Below are positions 43,436 through 52,732 of a stretch of 64,000 nucleotides of DNA, one piece after another; position 1 is the stretch's first letter, and each line of letters starts with the position of its first letter. The notes below the pieces were generated by a model. The model had not been told where the DNA came from, did not search any database, and saw nothing but the letters and a program-made list of their open reading frames with translations. Source of the DNA: Nitrospira sp. UBA5698 (GTDB lineage Bacteria; Nitrospirota; Nitrospiria; Nitrospirales; Nitrospiraceae); the NCBI GenBank assembly GCA_002420115.1, contig DIHK01000062.1, positions 1 to 64,000 on the forward strand, given 5' to 3'. The translations under genes and the position numbers were made by a program.

Positions 43436-44782
43436 ATGAAACAGATCTTGATGGTCGGTGCTGGATCGGTCGGTGGATTTTTCGGGGCACGATTGGCCAA
43501 AACAAATCCGGACGTGTCGTTCTTATTGCGGCCCAAGACGCTAGCAGCTGTGAAACGGAACGGATTAACGATCCGCAGTGCCGACGGAACCTTTACGGTC
43601 AGGCCACAGGCCGCTGCAGATGTACGAGAGCTTCCTCGTCCGGCTCTCATCATGCTTGCTGTGAAAGCCTATGATCTCGATGAAGTGTTGACGCAGATCG
43701 AGCCGGTGCTCACGGATCGGACGGTGATTCTCACGCTACAGAACGGGATTGATACGGAAGACCGGCTCTTGGCGAGACTCCAACGTGATTGTGTCGTCGG
43801 TGGTGTGGCCTACATCTATTCGAAAATCGCTGAGCCGGGCGTGATCGATCACTACAAGAAAGGCGCGGTCGCGATCGGTGAGTTCATGGGTTATGAAAGT
43901 GACCGTCTGCTCAAGATTCGAGATGTGTTTGCGTCGGCGAATATTCCCTGTCACCTATCCAAAGATATTCGACGGAGTAAATGGGAGAAGATGTGTTGGA
44001 ACTGTGTCTTCAACCCGATTACCGTGCTCATCGATGACCATGTGGCCAGGGCACTGGACCATCCGGAAATGACAGGCGTGATCAGGCAGATCGTCGGTGA
44101 AGTTGCGGCAATCTCAGCGGCGATGAAGGTCCCATTACCACTGGATATGCCAGAACGAGTCGTGAAAGCGACGCAGGAAATCCGCGATATTCATACGTCG
44201 ATGTATGACGATTGGAAGGCGGGGCGACGAACCGAGATCGACTATCTGAACGGCTTCATCGTTCAGAAGGGGCGGGAGCTTGGGATTCCCACTCCAGTCA
44301 ATGAAGCCCTGACGGCCATGATCAAGACCATGACGGAAAAAGAACCGGCCGGCGCCGGTCGAGTTCGGATCGAGGGGGCGGTCGTCCAACCGGTCTCCTT
44401 CGATCGTGCCGCCCTTGCGGCGCTCCCCGCAGAGCATCAGCTCGATGTGTCCACCGTCATGCCCGGCATGCAGGGGCTGGGGATTCGGCTGAAGGGGCTT
44501 CTGGATGTTCCGGCACTGGCGATCGACGCGGATCATGTTGTCTTCGATGCATCGGACGGACGCTACTCGGCCTGTCTCACCTTGCAGCAGGCGCGAGAGC
44601 ATGGCGTGCTCGTTTACGAACTGAATGGAGCTGCCTTACCCGATACAAAAGGCGGGCCCTTCCGGCTGGTCACTCCGGGATTGGGAGATTTGTGCGCCAA
44701 TGTCAAAGGAGTTGCGCGGATTGAGATCACGAGGGGGCCCGGGAGAGACACGAGGCAAACGACGTGTCCGCCGACTTCATGA
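43436..44782 (+). CDS. 2-dehydropantoate 2-reductase fused to a molybdopterin-oxidoreductase-like C-terminal domain
   Basis: Residues 1-305 are a complete ketopantoate reductase: GAGSVGGFFGARL (NADPH site), a catalytic Lys near residue 182 in SKWEKMCWNCVFNP, and a helical C domain ending PVNEALTAMIKTM. Residues 308-430 resemble the sulfite-oxidase-type Mo-binding domain (Oxidored_molyb) with GIRLKGLL, DGRYSACLTLQQAREHGVLVYELNGAAL and GGPFRLVTPG. The Mo-ligating Cys region that normally precedes this is not visible. The length of 448 compares with about 300 for normal PanE. Function of the added domain is unknown. Confidence 0.85.
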   Translation: MKQILMVGAGSVGGFFGARLAKTNPDVSFLLRPKTLAAVKRNGLTIRSADGTFTVRPQAAADVRELPRPALIMLAVKAYDLDEVLTQIEPVLTDRTVILTLQNGIDTEDRLLARLQRDCVVGGVAYIYSKIAEPGVIDHYKKGAVAIGEFMGYESDRLLKIRDVFASANIPCHLSKDIRRSKWEKMCWNCVFNPITVLIDDHVARALDHPEMTGVIRQIVGEVAAISAAMKVPLPLDMPERVVKATQEIRDIHTSMYDDWKAGRRTEIDYLNGFIVQKGRELGIPTPVNEALTAMIKTMTEKEPAGAGRVRIEGAVVQPVSFDRAALAALPAEHQLDVSTVMPGMQGLGIRLKGLLDVPALAIDADHVVFDASDGRYSACLTLQQAREHGVLVYELNGAALPDTKGGPFRLVTPGLGDLCANVKGVARIEITRGPGRDTRQTTCPPTS

Positions 44783-44797
44783 CTCGGATGAGGGAAG

Positions 44798-45550
44798 ATG
44801 GCACGCATCGTGGCGCTTGGCGCCAGTAACCTCACCCGTGGATTCCAGACGATTGTCTCAACGGCTCGATCAGTATGGGGACCGGAGGTTGAAATACTTG
44901 CGGCGCATGGTCATGGGCGATCGTACGGAGCACCGAGCCGATTTCTTTGTCGCACGCTGCCCAGCATCCTCAAGTCTGGACTCTGGTCAGAGTTGGAGCA
45001 GCGTCCTCCGATGGTGACCAGGGCACTTGTCACTGATGTTGGAAATGATATTCTCTACGGCTTCTCGGTTGAGCGAACGTTGGGCTGGGCTGAAGAGGCG
45101 CTTTGTCGTCTGGCTCGTGTGACACAGGATATCGTGCTGACGGGATTGCCGCTTGCCGCGGTCTACCGGCTCTCACAGATCAAATTTCTTGCATTCCGTT
45201 CGATGCTCGTGCCGTCTTGTCGACTTACGCTCAGCCAAATCATCGACCGAGCCGAAGGTGTGCACGAAGGGTTGGTGAAGTTGTCCTCGGTCTATGGGGC
45301 GAAGTTTTTCCAACTTGATCCTGTTTGGTATGGGTTCGATCCCATCCATGTGCGGCCGTCATACTGGCGCACGGCCTGGCAGGAGATTCTGGGAGAACGG
45401 GTTCTAGAATCGCAGAGGACTCGGTCAATGCTGGAGTCGGCTCGGTTATACCTGATGCGTCCGGAACGGCGGTTGATCTTTGGGATCGAACAGGTGACAC
45501 CGCAGTCTGGTGTCGTCCTTCGCTCCGGCGGACAGGTCTGGTTGTATTGA
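44798..45550 (+). CDS. SGNH-hydrolase-like protein
   Basis: The 250-residue protein has an SGNH-like block I (IVALGASNLTRGF), a block III-like VTDVGNDILYG, and a C-terminal GFDPIHVRPSYW that could supply the Asp-His pair. The Ser in GASN would be the nucleophile. There is no signal peptide. The gene starts 15 nt after the panE fusion gene and probably shares its transcript. Assignment rests on motif spacing only. Confidence 0.65.
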   Translation: MARIVALGASNLTRGFQTIVSTARSVWGPEVEILAAHGHGRSYGAPSRFLCRTLPSILKSGLWSELEQRPPMVTRALVTDVGNDILYGFSVERTLGWAEEALCRLARVTQDIVLTGLPLAAVYRLSQIKFLAFRSMLVPSCRLTLSQIIDRAEGVHEGLVKLSSVYGAKFFQLDPVWYGFDPIHVRPSYWRTAWQEILGERVLESQRTRSMLESARLYLMRPERRLIFGIEQVTPQSGVVLRSGGQVWLY

Positions 45551-45620
45551 TTTGGGATGCGGTCTCCACTCGAACGCTCGCTGTCGGGTGGTTGGGATTG
45601 GCTGCAGAGGGGAGGATGAA

Positions 45621-45968
45621 TTGTCTGAGCCAACGTTTCACTATTCGATCTTCATCAAACGAGCCGTCACGGGCCTCATTCTCGGAGGTCTCGCCGGCGC
45701 AGTCCAAGTGTGGTTTGTTAAACGTGACCTCATATATCTCTGGGCCTCCATTGCGGCTGGTGTGGTGTATATGGTCGCTTGGGTGACCTGTACAGATTGG
45801 CTGAAGCTTGCCGGAGGGAAGATTGCTCTTGGCGGGGTCTCAGGGTTGCTGGCAGCCATCGTGTGGTGGGCTATTGCTGTTCCGGCAGACGATACCTTCA
45901 TCCAAGCTGCAGTGGCCGGCACCTGCTTCGGGGCAGCCTTTGCCTGGTCGGATCGGCGAGGGACCTAA
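45621..45968 (+). CDS. Small membrane protein, 115 residues
   Basis: From TTG at 45621 (GGGGAGG 5-6 nt upstream) the protein reads MSEPTFHYSIFIKRAVTG. It has about four hydrophobic segments (LILGGLAGAVQVWF, LWASIAAGVVYMVAWV, LGGVSGLLAAIVWWAIAV, AVAGTCFGAAFAW). The family is not recognised. Upstream in-frame codons exist but are not preceded by a ribosome binding site. Confidence 0.65.
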   Translation: MSEPTFHYSIFIKRAVTGLILGGLAGAVQVWFVKRDLIYLWASIAAGVVYMVAWVTCTDWLKLAGGKIALGGVSGLLAAIVWWAIAVPADDTFIQAAVAGTCFGAAFAWSDRRGT

Positions 45969-46069
45969 CCGTGCATCACATCATCAGGTTGTCTTACTGC
46001 TACTATTGAGATGCGTAGACCGCTTGGATCTGGCTTGCACCTGAATGTAGGCTGAGGTATGTTGCGTCC

Positions 46070-46363
46070 ATGATTTGGATTCGTAGAATGGCGTATGGAT
46101 TTGTACCGCAGGCTATGGCTTCCGCGGCTCTGGTTTTCCTCGTTTGTCTCTGCGTGGTCTTTCAAATGCTGGGGGTACCTGTCACCCTGCTTGGTCTGCT
46201 GACGTCAGATGCGCCGGTTGAATCGCTCTCTGAGGACTTTTCCATTCCTCCGAGCATGCCAGAACCCGGTACTCCGGACCGGTCTCGGTTCACTGTGGAG
46301 CGTCAATTCTCACGTCATTTTCCGGTCTTCTCGACCGCAGTCTTTCATCCTCCTCAATCATAG
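46070..46363 (+). CDS. Hypothetical membrane protein, 97 residues
   Basis: One hydrophobic segment (AMASAALVFLVCLCVVFQMLG) near residues 15-36 is followed by a Pro/Ser-rich, probably extracytoplasmic tail. No family is recognised and the ribosome binding site is weak, so this may be a chance reading frame. Confidence 0.4.
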   Translation: MIWIRRMAYGFVPQAMASAALVFLVCLCVVFQMLGVPVTLLGLLTSDAPVESLSEDFSIPPSMPEPGTPDRSRFTVERQFSRHFPVFSTAVFHPPQS

Positions 46364-46518
46364 CCTTCGTTTTTACCCTATCAATGTGCGGTACAGCGTT
46401 TTGCAGAGACGTTCACCCGTGTTCTGTTCCTGTCTCAGGCCAGTGATAGGGCGTGAATGTTCTGCGAACTTGAAAAATCTTGTGACCCTGCCGTGATGGC
46501 AGGAGTGAAGGGGGAAAG

Positions 46519-46863
46519 GTGATAGGGATTGGGATATTGGGAAATGGACTGCTGTGGGTGGTGCTGCTGATCACGCTGAATGCCTCCCTGGCAGTGGCCA
46601 AGTATGGAACCTATGGACCGATCGTGTCTCAGCGTACCTGGATTCGAGCCGAGAAGAGGCCGGTCGAGGAAGCGTTGCTCAACTTCAAAATAGAGGCGGC
46701 CGTTGATGGCATTTCGCCAAAGGGGTGTCATACAGATCTGAAACTGGATAGGGATCGACGACTGTTGGATCCACAACTCCCGGCTTCCGATAAGCGGAAG
46801 AACTTGGATCCATTCACATTCATCGTCTGTGCCGAGACTGAACCCGTCCTGCCGATGGAATGA
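46519..46863 (+). CDS. Exported hypothetical protein, 114 residues
   Basis: A GTG start follows GGGGGAAAG. The N terminus is a signal-like helix (ILGNGLLWVVLLITLNASLAVA), then a soluble, charged domain with two Cys (GCHTD, VCAETE). No family is recognised. It begins the run of small exported proteins in this region. Confidence 0.5.
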   Translation: MIGIGILGNGLLWVVLLITLNASLAVAKYGTYGPIVSQRTWIRAEKRPVEEALLNFKIEAAVDGISPKGCHTDLKLDRDRRLLDPQLPASDKRKNLDPFTFIVCAETEPVLPME

Positions 46864-46959
46864 TGATGCCGATAAAGGATTGTGTGTAAGGTTGGAGTTT
46901 TATGCGTCTCTCAACGTGAGTCGGCGAGAGCCATTAACCAGGACTTGGGGAGATAGTGG

Positions 46960-47172
46960 ATGTCCATGCTATTCGATACGACGTACTTTGAACTGGAGAT
47001 CGGCAACTTTGTGTTTATCCGTGCGCCGTGGCTGGGTTCGGTATACATCGGCCCTGACTCTGGCTGTGGCTACCTCGTGCGGAGTCGCCCGAATGAGCTT
47101 GATGCCATGCGGCGCGACTATATCGAGCGGACCCGCGAAGCGTTACGAGCACGGCGCAATCCAACAAAATAG
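46960..47172 (+). CDS. Hypothetical protein, 70 residues
   Basis: Begins MSMLFDTTYFELEIGNFVF, has a single central Cys (SGCGYLV), and ends in a basic helix (MRRDYIERTREALRARRN). GGGGAGA precedes the ATG. There is no signal peptide or known family. Composition supports a real small soluble gene. Confidence 0.55.
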   Translation: MSMLFDTTYFELEIGNFVFIRAPWLGSVYIGPDSGCGYLVRSRPNELDAMRRDYIERTREALRARRNPTK

Positions 47173-47213
47173 CGACAATAGCTCAACTCTATGGCCAAGT
47201 TACAGAGGAAGTC

Positions 47214-47555
47214 ATGTGGAACGTATTATTGATAAGCCCCGTGCTTGCCGTGCTCGTCTTGGCAGCTGGAACGATGACCATGATCGATTACGTGTCGGCG
47301 GAGCCGAATAAATTTGAGAAGGCAGCCTCAGCCAAAGTTTCGATAGCTGAGGCAATCACGACTGCGTCTGAGAAAGTATCAGGTGCTGTGGTCGAAGCCA
47401 AATTAGAGCAGAAGCACGACCGGCTGATCTGGGAGATCGAAGTCATCACCCAGGAGAAACAGGTGAAGAAGGTTCACATTGATGCTCAGACCGGGACGAT
47501 CATCGATGTGGAAGAAGAAAAAGTAAAGTCGAAACGGATTCATCGGCAGCATTGA
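47214..47555 (+). CDS. Exported PepSY-domain protein
   Basis: The 113-residue protein has a signal peptide (LLISPVLAVLVLAAGTMTM) and one PepSY domain: VSIAEAITTASEKVSGAVVEAKL, LIWEIEVIT, and VHIDAQTGTIIDVEEE. PepSY domains bind or inhibit proteases in the envelope. A close paralogue lies at 56901-57248 with the same length and architecture. Confidence 0.85.
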   Translation: MWNVLLISPVLAVLVLAAGTMTMIDYVSAEPNKFEKAASAKVSIAEAITTASEKVSGAVVEAKLEQKHDRLIWEIEVITQEKQVKKVHIDAQTGTIIDVEEEKVKSKRIHRQH

Positions 47556-47721
47556 ACACACAGGGAGCATCGGACCAACAGCCATCAGCGCACCGTTGGA
47601 TCACTCCAGCATCATCAGTTTCCTGGGAAACCACTACAGTTGGAAAGGACCACCGATTGACAAGTCGGAGAGCGATATGTCGAGCCATTCCCTGCTCAAT
47701 CCTCGATAAGGGGCCACACAC

Positions 47722-48966
47722 ATGGCGGTGATCCATACGCTGACGATTCTGATTTGTCTGGCGGCGCTGTTCAGCTATGTGAATCACCGGCTGCTGAAAC
47801 TGCCGATGACGATCGGGTTGATGGCCGTCGCGTTGGCGTTCTCGCTCATCCTGTTGGTGTTGGGGAAGCTGGGATTTGGTATTGAGGCCGAGGCGCAGCG
47901 GTTCATGATGGGCATCGATTTCAACGAAGCGCTGATGCACGGCATGCTGGGATTCTTGCTGTTTGCCGGCGCGCTGCATGTGAAGCTCGACGAGCTGCTT
48001 GATCTAAAGTGGGTTGTCGGTACCTTGGCCGTGGTTGGGACGATCCTGTCGACCGTCGTCACTGGCTTGCTTGGGTATGTGCTGTTTGCTTGGGTGGGGT
48101 TACCACTGCCATTTCTCTATTGTCTGTTGTTTGGTGCGTTGATCTCGCCCACTGATCCCATCGCCGTGATGGGCGTGCTCCGGCAGGCTCGCCTTCCCAA
48201 AGCTTTGGAAATGAAAATCGTCGGGGAGTCGCTCTTTAATGACGGAGTCGGGGTGGTGCTGTTTCTCGTCGTGCTGAATCTCGTTCCAAAAGAGATGGTC
48301 CATGTGACTGATGTGCTGGTGCTCTTTGCGGAAGAAGCGCTGGGCGGAGCAGCCTTGGGAGTGGCTCTCGGCTATCTCGCGTATCGGATGCTTCGCTCTG
48401 TGGATAATTACCAGGTGGAGATTCTGATTACACTCGCTTTAGTCATGGGCAGTTTTGGATTGGCGGATCTGCTTCATACGTCCGGTCCGATTGCCGTGGT
48501 GGTAGCAGGGTTGCTCATCGGAAACCACGGACGGAAATGGGCGATGTCGGAGACGACGCGGGAACATCTCGATAATTTCTGGGAATTGCTGGATGAGCTA
48601 TTGAACGCCGTCTTGTTTGTCTTGATCGGATTGGAAGTGCTTGTGTTGAGTTTCAAACAGCCGTATCTACTTGCCGGGCTTGTGGCTATTCCAATGGTAT
48701 TGGTGGCCCGTTGGCTGAGTGTCGTGCTCCAGATTAAGCTGTTCAGCTTTGTCCGGGAGTTTACTGCCCGCACGGTGACGATCCTGACCTGGGGCGGCTT
48801 GCGCGGCGGCATTTCCGTCGCGCTGGCCCTTTCTCTTCCACCGAGTCCTTCTCGTGATGCCCTCGTGACGATCACATATGCCGTTGTGGTGTTTTCAATT
48901 CTGGTGCAAGGGCTGACGATCAACCGAGTGTTGGGAGCGAGGCAAGAGCATTCGCAAGCAGTGTAG
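47722..48966 (+). CDS. Na+/H+ antiporter (CPA1 family)
   Basis: The 414-residue membrane protein has about 12 hydrophobic segments. Transport motifs are ISPTDPIAVMG (the conserved TDP helix) and SLFNDGVGVVLFLV (the ND motif). LRGGISVALALSLP lies near the C terminus. It is predicted to exchange Na+ for H+ at the inner membrane. It lacks a long cytoplasmic C-terminal domain. Confidence 0.92.
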   Translation: MAVIHTLTILICLAALFSYVNHRLLKLPMTIGLMAVALAFSLILLVLGKLGFGIEAEAQRFMMGIDFNEALMHGMLGFLLFAGALHVKLDELLDLKWVVGTLAVVGTILSTVVTGLLGYVLFAWVGLPLPFLYCLLFGALISPTDPIAVMGVLRQARLPKALEMKIVGESLFNDGVGVVLFLVVLNLVPKEMVHVTDVLVLFAEEALGGAALGVALGYLAYRMLRSVDNYQVEILITLALVMGSFGLADLLHTSGPIAVVVAGLLIGNHGRKWAMSETTREHLDNFWELLDELLNAVLFVLIGLEVLVLSFKQPYLLAGLVAIPMVLVARWLSVVLQIKLFSFVREFTARTVTILTWGGLRGGISVALALSLPPSPSRDALVTITYAVVVFSILVQGLTINRVLGARQEHSQAV

Positions 48967-49081
48967 TACGGTCAATAAGAAGGATACGCTTGTCGTCGAT
49001 TAGCGCCCTCATGAGCTGTTCTTCAGGCCGTTCGGCCTTCCGCTCCCATTAACCTCGCCGTTCACACACTTCTCCTGCTGA

Positions 49082-49960
49082 TTACTTGTGAACCACGAGC
49101 GTGTCACACGTCGACTGAGCCAGGATATGATGCGTGACACTCCCAAGGAATATGTCTCCGAACCAGGATTGCCCGTGCTTGCCGATTACAATGAGGTCAG
49201 ACAGAAGCTCCTCCGCTGTGGCCAAGATCATAGGAGAAGGATCGCCGCGTTCAACCCTATAGGACACCCGGTTCGAGTCGATATGGGATTCCCGGATCAG
49301 CTCGAACATCTGCTGCTCTGCGGACTGTTGTTCCTCTTCGCAATATCGGCGAATCCCGGACTCTGACGCACCGACAATCTGGAGTCTCCCTTCAAAAGGA
49401 ATGCGGAACACGTGCAAGATCGTCATGTGGGCGAGAGGAGCGATCCGGCTTGCCATGGCCAAGGCGGAAGCAGAATACGGCGAAAAGTCGACCGGCACAA
49501 GCACGTGCTGATACCGTGTCTTTGGGGGAGACTTCACCACCAGCACCGGTCGCGTGCACCCACTCAGCACACGTTCTGCCGTCGTGCCGAGCATCAGATC
49601 AGGCAGAGAGCTCTCTCCATGAGCGCCCAGGACAAGCAGATCGGCGGACTCCGTTGCCGACAGGATTTCGGCTTGTGCATGACCGGTCTTGACGTCGGTA
49701 CTTCCCCGCACCCCCGTCTTGCGACTGAGGTCCTTGGCTATGTCGTTCAGCGTGTGTTTGGCATCGTCGATCAGCTCGACTTCTACGTCAGTCGGTGCGT
49801 GGAACGATCTTCGCAGATCACTCAAGGCCGAACGGCTCATGACATGGAGCAGGCTCAGATTTGCACCCTGTTCTTGGGCAACGACCGCGGCTCGTTCTGT
49901 GGCATATTGGGCTCCATCGGAAAAGTCAGTTGCAACTATAATGGACGTCATCGGCACCAT
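49082..49960 (-). CDS. Universal stress protein, two UspA domains
   Basis: The 292-residue tandem USP begins IIVATDFSDGAQYA and has a second domain from about residue 145 (YQHVLVPVDFSPYSASAL). Both halves keep the ATP-binding G-x2-G-x9-G-(S/T) motif: GAHGESSLPDLMLGT and GKHGQSWFGDIFLGS. It is predicted to bind ATP. It faces the Na+/H+ antiporter convergently. Confidence 0.93.
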   Translation of the reverse strand: MVPMTSIIVATDFSDGAQYATERAAVVAQEQGANLSLLHVMSRSALSDLRRSFHAPTDVEVELIDDAKHTLNDIAKDLSRKTGVRGSTDVKTGHAQAEILSATESADLLVLGAHGESSLPDLMLGTTAERVLSGCTRPVLVVKSPPKTRYQHVLVPVDFSPYSASALAMASRIAPLAHMTILHVFRIPFEGRLQIVGASESGIRRYCEEEQQSAEQQMFELIRESHIDSNRVSYRVERGDPSPMILATAEELLSDLIVIGKHGQSWFGDIFLGSVTHHILAQSTCDTLVVHK

Positions 49961-50011
49961 ATGGAGTTGCCCTTTGTGAGACCGGTCAACGCATTACCCT
50001 TGGATTTTTGA

Positions 50012-50227
50012 CTACAGGGCACTGACTCCTTTGCTCCACGCACGGATCACAATTGTCTCCCACTCCGCACTGGAAAAACCAGCACCCGACTGAACTGGTA
50101 GAGACGGAACAAGATCAATGCTTTCCCCATTATGTGTAAGGTTATGAGTAGGTCGACCACAATCGCTGAGGGGGAACACCAAACCGAACACCGCAATGGC
50201 CATCACATGCAGAACCGGATGATGCAC
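50012..50227 (-). CDS. Possible small lipoprotein, 71 residues
   Basis: GTG start preceded by GGGGAG with 5-nt spacing. The N-terminal hydrophobic stretch AIAVFGLVFPLSDCG could be a lipobox. The remainder is polar and unrecognised. The strong ribosome binding site is the main support. Confidence 0.35.
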   Translation of the reverse strand: MHHPVLHVMAIAVFGLVFPLSDCGRPTHNLTHNGESIDLVPSLPVQSGAGFSSAEWETIVIRAWSKGVSAL

Positions 50228-50292
50228 GGCCGCTCCCCAGAAAAATGTATGCCTCTACGTACTGAGCCTGTTTCAACGAGGCGGATAGAACC

Positions 50293-50754
50293 TTACTGTT
50301 TCAATGTCCGGATGTACGCCAGTACATCATGTACCTGTTTATCGGAGAGCCGTAACTTCCACGAGGGCATTACCTTGCCTGGGCGCCCGTCGTGAATGGT
50401 TTTGATCAAGTCAACATTCAGTCTGCGTTGGGTGGCGGCAGAAGATAAGTCAGCCACCTCGGCTCCAGCAATCTCAAGCCCGTCGCCTTTGCCACGTGGT
50501 CCGTGACAAAGGACACAGTGTTGTTCAAAAAGACTCTTCCCACTCCGTGGATCTGAGCCAAGGATGATGTCTTGCTTCGGAGCAGCTCGTTCTTGAGCTG
50601 ACATTGCGTCTAGGGATGTCAGCACCACCACTCCGGTGGCACTCATCAGGCACGTCACCACCGACCAGATCGTCCAGTTTGATCTTATGGATAGCATAAA
50701 AGTCCGTCCTGCCATCGTTGGCCTATTCGCACGTTCGTTCATGTGCACACTCAT
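50293..50754 (-). CDS. Exported c-type cytochrome, single haem
   Basis: The 153-residue protein has an N-terminal membrane/signal segment (about residues 28-50), then one haem-binding CVLCH in LFEQHCVLCHGPRGKGDG. Met in VMPSWK is the probable sixth ligand, and a C-terminal helix (VHDVLAYIRTL) ends it. This is a class I, cytochrome c5/cbb3-subunit-III-like electron carrier in the periplasm. Starts at 50715 and 50697 are alternatives. Confidence 0.9.
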   Translation of the reverse strand: MSVHMNERANRPTMAGRTFMLSIRSNWTIWSVVTCLMSATGVVVLTSLDAMSAQERAAPKQDIILGSDPRSGKSLFEQHCVLCHGPRGKGDGLEIAGAEVADLSSAATQRRLNVDLIKTIHDGRPGKVMPSWKLRLSDKQVHDVLAYIRTLKQ

Positions 50755-50930
50755 GCTCTTCTCGAGAGGCTACGCTGTCGCGCAGATCACGACAGAATTC
50801 CAGAACGATCAGGTCACTCGCCGTTCTGCACCTCTGTCACACAGGCCGTCGATCTGGCCATTGTATGCAGAATGAGATGAGTCACAGCCAATTGTTTTCA
50901 GCCGACTGTCAGTTCACCTGCCTTAAAAGG

Positions 50931-51356
50931 CTAGGGGCTCCTCATAGGATCGCGGTTCACATCTCTCATGTCCTTGAGCATCGGCTCGCCCTGCGTTCTG
51001 CTTCCCCACCAGGGATCGGGTCTATCGGAGTGGCCATCGACGCTATCAGGGATATCGAATGACGGACTGAGCGGTGTATCGTAAGACCGTATCCCCTTCC
51101 CGGATATGGCTGAATCGCTTCCATGATCACGTTCTGATTCGCGTGTGTCCCTGCCTTTCCCCAACGTCAGACCGAAGGCATCATGGAAGGTGGGGAACTC
51201 CACGCGGTGGATCAACGAATCCCGCTCAATCACATCGCGGTCGACGGTGTGATGGTCGGTCCGGTGCCGTTGGGAGTATGGTGACCAGTCGGCTGACACG
51301 AAGTTGGGTACCATGCACCATCCTAGGATCATCAGAGAAAGATAGATCTGTCTCAT
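50931..51356 (-). CDS. Exported hypothetical protein, 141 residues
   Basis: The ATG at 51356 is preceded by AGGAG with 7-nt spacing and starts a signal peptide (IYLSLMILGWCMVPNFVSA). The mature part is rich in His, Asp, Ser and Arg (HRTDHHTVDRDVIERD, ESERDHGSDS), with low hydrophobicity, suggesting a disordered or metal-binding tail. The frame stays open for 117 codons upstream, through a CVEC-containing segment, but that part has no start support. Confidence 0.6.
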   Translation of the reverse strand: MRQIYLSLMILGWCMVPNFVSADWSPYSQRHRTDHHTVDRDVIERDSLIHRVEFPTFHDAFGLTLGKGRDTRESERDHGSDSAISGKGIRSYDTPLSPSFDIPDSVDGHSDRPDPWWGSRTQGEPMLKDMRDVNRDPMRSP

Positions 51357-51622
51357 CGCAATGCTCCTTTCAACAGTTACTTCCTCCTTCACAGAATCGG
51401 TGGGATCGTCAAAGACAGTGCCGCACTCAACACAGCGGACCTGTCCCGTCTTTGCACGTTGGGGAGTGAGGATGTCATCGATCATGCGACGGTGCCTACA
51501 ATGACGAGTCGATCTGAGCGAAGCGAGCAAGGGTGATTCTCCGTGGGCCGTTATCGTCATGATTGCCTCGCATGGGATGCGTCGGTGACCGGGGATCCAG
51601 CCACCGACTTCGTCGATCTTCG

Positions 51623-52153
51623 TTAGGGAGTCGTTTGCATCGCGTACTTGATGCCACGCGCCTCTTCCACATGAGCCCTCAAGAGGGGCAAGGTCCTGGC
51701 GATCCAATGGAGCACGTCCAGATCCTCCACCGCCTGCATGTGTTCTTCGAATTCATTCGCGCTGTTCTGATGATCCCGCAGGATGTAGGCCATATATTCT
51801 CGATCGAACGCATGCCCAGTGAGCTGCGAGAACTCCTTGACCTTTTGTTTATGCTCCTCGTTTAACTCCGAAGAGAGTGGAACACCCTTGGTGGTCGCCA
51901 ACCCTTGGACCTCTTCGTTCAGCCTCTTGTGGGCGCCGGCCAGTTGCAGGCCGAATTGTCGTACGCGCGGGTTGGCTCCTCGGTCCCCAGCCAGCTGTCC
52001 CAGCGCTGTTTTCGCCTGGTGCATCTCTGCGGCTTTTTTCAGGCATGCGACGGTGTGGGGTTTGGCCTCCGACTCGGCTGCAAGCAGCTCGACGGCTGGG
52101 ACGATAGCCATTGCGGTGGCTGTCACAAGACTGATAACCATGGTGCGAATCAT
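51623..52153 (-). CDS. Exported DUF4142 protein
   Basis: The 176-residue protein has a signal peptide ending near ELLAA, then a four-helix-bundle DUF4142 domain: CLKKAAEMHQAKTALGQLA, VRQFGLQLAGAHKRLNEEV, and FDREYMAYILRDHQNSANEFEEHM. The fold is ferritin-like, but the usual four metal carboxylates are not obvious. AGGAGGAG precedes the start. It belongs to the stress-associated exported proteins in this region. Confidence 0.85.
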   Translation of the reverse strand: MIRTMVISLVTATAMAIVPAVELLAAESEAKPHTVACLKKAAEMHQAKTALGQLAGDRGANPRVRQFGLQLAGAHKRLNEEVQGLATTKGVPLSSELNEEHKQKVKEFSQLTGHAFDREYMAYILRDHQNSANEFEEHMQAVEDLDVLHWIARTLPLLRAHVEEARGIKYAMQTTP

Positions 52154-52303
52154 GAACTCCTCCTTTTTGGTGAACGATGCGGCCCAATATCCGGCCTGTT
52201 GTCGTTCTGGTACTCTAGATGTTCGTACCTCCTGTCGGAACTAGAGAACAACCCAGTTTGCGATGTGAGATCACCCTGTTGTGCCGCTGAGCGAGCAGCT
52301 GTC

Positions 52304-52732
52304 TTATTCAGGTACGTCGGCCGGTAGGAGTCCCGGATGGGCGTCTCGCAGGATTGCACTCAAAAAGCGACCGCCTTGCATGATGCAGTCGATGGCGAGC
52401 GACAGCTCATGAATTGATCTCTTCAGCACGTATCCCCGGGCTCCCAACCGGAACGCCTCCGTCACATAGAACGGCCGATCGTGCATGGTCAGGAAGATGA
52501 TCCGCAGCTCCGGCGTCGTGGCGAGCAACCGGCGGGCCGCCTCTAGTCCGTTCATGTGCGGCATTGAAATATCGAGCAGGATGACGTCCGGCTTAAGCAT
52601 CTCTGTCGCCCTGAATAGTTCGATTCCGTCGTGGACGACACCGACGATGGAGACCTGCTGGCCGAGGTGACGTGCCACGACGAGTACCATCTCTGGATGG
52701 TCGTCGGCCAATAAGATCTGCGGTTTCTTCAC
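52304..52732 (-). CDS. Stand-alone response regulator (receiver only)
   Basis: The 142-residue receiver has acidic pair Asp10-Asp11, phospho-acceptor Asp54 (VILLDISMP), Thr82 (FLTMHD) and Lys104 (YVLKRS). The sequence is NarL-like but lacks the LuxR helix-turn-helix; it ends with a short Pro-rich tail. A GTG start follows GAGG. It may act as a phosphate sink or a protein-binding partner for the kinase encoded 0.9 kb upstream. Confidence 0.9.
   Translation of the reverse strand: MKKPQILLADDHPEMVLVVARHLGQQVSIVGVVHDGIELFRATEMLKPDVILLDISMPHMNGLEAARRLLATTPELRIIFLTMHDRPFYVTEAFRLGARGYVLKRSIHELSLAIDCIMQGGRFLSAILRDAHPGLLPADVPE

Noticed and set aside
46487..46503. Hairpin CCTGCC-GTGAT-GGCAGG
   Set aside because: Six-bp stem without a T-run; not a convincing terminator or operator.
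49025..49038. Hairpin AGGCC-GTTC-GGCCT between convergent antiporter and USP genes as a terminator
   Set aside because: Stem of only 5-6 bp and no T-run on either strand.
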